This document shows, piece after piece, positions 7,716-8,302 of a stretch of 8,302 nt of DNA (the stretch's first letter is position 1; the number at the start of each line of letters is the position of its first letter). A program made the translations under genes and the position numbers. The stretch spans positions 1-8,302 of the forward strand of contig CAMLER010000197.1 of the NCBI GenBank assembly GCA_946478915.1. The letters run 5' to 3'. This stretch comes from an uncultured Chryseolinea sp. (lineage in GTDB: Bacteria; Bacteroidota; Bacteroidia; Cytophagales; Cyclobacteriaceae). The notes under the pieces were generated by a model. It was given only the letters and a program-made list of their open reading frames with translations. It had not been told where the DNA came from and did no database searches.

Positions 7716-7746
7716 CGAATGTAGAAAAAAATTTCTGGAAAATTAA
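7716..7746 (-). promoter_or_regulatory. Weak candidate promoter for the susC-like operon
   Basis: On the minus strand TACATTCG (7723-7716) differs from the Bacteroidota -7 consensus TAnnTTTG at one position. It is preceded, 20 bases away, by TTA (7746-7744) where TTG is expected at -33. The 20-base spacer fits the consensus spacing. Transcription would begin near 7709, giving a leader of about 135 bases. With two mismatches this could be chance in AT-rich sequence. Confidence 0.25.
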
Positions 7747-7774
7747 TAATTTAATAAAAACGTTTGCTCATCAG

Positions 7775-7816
7775 GTTAAGGCACACAATTCATTTAAATG
7801 GACCTTATGCCTCAAC
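7775..7816. promoter_or_regulatory. 42-bp symmetric dyad upstream of the susC-like operon
   Basis: Outer arms GTTAAGGCA (7775-7783) and TGCCTCAAC (7808-7816) are inverted at 8 of 9 positions. Exactly at their centre is the perfect 10-bp palindrome CATTTAAATG (7791-7800), with 7 unsymmetric bases on each side. All three parts share the same axis at 7795.5. Such geometry suits a regulator that binds as two dimers, or a hairpin. In the minus-strand transcript the one mismatch becomes a G-U pair, so a hairpin is better in that direction. It lies about 200 bases before the susC-like start and just upstream of the weak promoter candidate. Confidence 0.45.
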
Positions 7817-7843
7817 TTAAGTTCACTATTGCCTTCGACTGCT

Positions 7844-7900
7844 GGGGCGGCGGTTGGGGATCGAGGCTTAAAGGGGAATAGGGATTAATGAATAAGAGGG
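7844..7900 (+). other. G-rich tract on the plus strand after the kup-like gene
   Basis: Runs of G occur at 7844-7847, 7856-7859, 7873-7876, 7881-7883 and 7898-7900, with GG pairs between some of them. The intervals of 8, 13, 4 and 14 bases are longer than in a canonical quadruplex, so folding is uncertain. The minus-strand transcript leaving the kup-like gene is C-rich over this stretch. Confidence 0.4.
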
Positions 7901-7921
7901 TTAATAAATATGATCTATAAA

Positions 7922-8302
7922 CTAATCGCGTTCTCTCTTTATTTTGACCTTGGCAACGGGCCCCACCTGTATGGGCACTTTCTCAATTTCCAGGTTGGCT
8001 GCTTCAATACCGTAGAGTTCTTCTGTGGAAAGACTGTGTTCCTTCAATAACCGATAGCCTTGGATAATAACACGATCGAAATTTGATATTTCGCTATCGG
8101 AGGATGCCCACGAATGGATGATCACAAATTTGAAATCCCCCATCATGCTGTATTTATGGAGTGACGGGTAGGGACTGACAAGATCAATTTCCCCCGAATC
8201 TGCCATCTCATGAATGATCTTATTGAATATGAGATTCACGCGATGATCTGTTTTGAATCCAAGCCTGAGCCGGATGAAAAAGCACTTTTTAGGTATGATC
8301 GT
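7922..8302 (-). CDS. kup: Kup-family potassium transporter, C-terminal fragment (5' truncated by window edge)
   Basis: The frame is open from the window edge to TAG at 7924-7922 and gives the last 126 residues. Kup proteins are inner-membrane K+ uptake systems, in most cases K+/H+ symporters, with about 12 membrane helices followed by a cytoplasmic C-terminal domain of the kind seen here. The fragment begins TIIPKKCFFIRLRLGFKTDH, followed by a helix (NLIFNKIIHEM), then GEIDLVSPYPSL, GDFKFVII, FDRVIIQGYRLLKEHSLS, YGIEAANLEIEKVPI and a final GPVAKVKIKRERD. This order of a basic RLGF segment, a GE(V/I)D..S.Y.SL block, GDF.FV and a YG(L/I) block before E.VP matches the C-termini of Bacteroidota Kup proteins as I remember them. 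No membrane helix is in the window. The valine codon GTG at 8239 is internal, not a start. The gene reads in the same direction as the susC-like operon, 346 bases upstream, but is unlikely to share its function. Confidence 0.83.
   Translation of the reverse strand, partial: TIIPKKCFFIRLRLGFKTDHRVNLIFNKIIHEMADSGEIDLVSPYPSLHKYSMMGDFKFVIIHSWASSDSEISNFDRVIIQGYRLLKEHSLSTEELYGIEAANLEIEKVPIQVGPVAKVKIKRERD

Larger units (their letters stand above)
7576..7921. other. Leader/intergenic region between kup-like and susC-like genes, no gene
   Basis: These 346 bases lie between two genes on the minus strand. They hold a 42-bp dyad (7775-7816), a weak promoter candidate (7716-7746), a G-rich plus-strand tract (7844-7900), an 8-bp palindrome CTCGCGAG (7615-7622) and two copies of GTTAGGGTT (7582-7590 and 7681-7689). 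There is no intrinsic terminator after the kup-like stop. The 152-codon plus-strand frame crossing this region is a shadow that begins inside the susC-like gene. Confidence 0.7.

Noticed and set aside
7775..7816. Intrinsic terminator for the kup-like gene
   Set aside because: The outer stem encloses a large, partly unpaired loop and no T-run follows it directly. The nearest T-run is 14 bases further on, so terminator function is poorly supported.
7430..7888. 152-codon plus-strand frame
   Set aside because: It lies antisense to the start of the susC-like gene and its leader, has low-complexity composition and matches no family I recognise.

Overview
The window looks like a chromosomal piece of a Bacteroidota bacterium, possibly of the Cytophagales; the order is inference only. 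The support is a complete SusC/SusD outer-membrane pair, lipoprotein signals of the type these bacteria use, and a potassium-transporter C-terminus that resembles the Bacteroidota Kup proteins I remember. No mobile-element genes, RNA genes or CRISPR arrays are visible.

Layout from left to right. (1) Bases 1-318, minus strand: the N-terminal 106 residues of a secreted protein whose first domain resembles the accessory domain before the catalytic domain in GH20/GH67-type glycoside hydrolases; the rest lies outside the window. (2) Bases 319-938: a 620-base intergenic region between divergent genes, holding about two tandem copies of a ~205-bp repeat with fold-back arms, then a small hairpin just before the next gene. 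(3) Bases 939-2447, plus strand: a 502-residue putative lipoprotein with seven calcium-loop (FG-GAP/VCBS-like) repeats mixed with PQQ-propeller-like strands. (4) Bases 2448-2719: a short intergenic stretch ending in a strong hairpin that can act as a terminator in both directions. (5) Bases 2720-7575, minus strand: a two-gene operon, susC-like first and susD-like second, 29 bases apart. (6) Bases 7576-7921: a 346-base leader/intergenic region with a 42-bp dyad element, a weak promoter candidate and a G-rich tract. (7) Bases 7922-8302, minus strand: the C-terminal 126 residues of a Kup-family potassium transporter.

How the genes may work together: the SusC-like protein is a TonB-dependent outer-membrane channel and the SusD-like lipoprotein is its substrate-binding lid, so together they import an unknown ligand. 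No complete degradative enzyme, ECF sigma/anti-sigma pair or hybrid two-component regulator is next to them, so the substrate cannot be deduced. The truncated glycoside-hydrolase-like gene is separated from the pair by an oppositely oriented gene and may be unrelated.

I see no convincing undescribed multi-gene system. The most interesting non-coding signals are the tandem fold-back repeat (384-830), in which a 22-bp microdeletion can be traced, and the symmetric dyad upstream of the susC-like gene (7775-7816).
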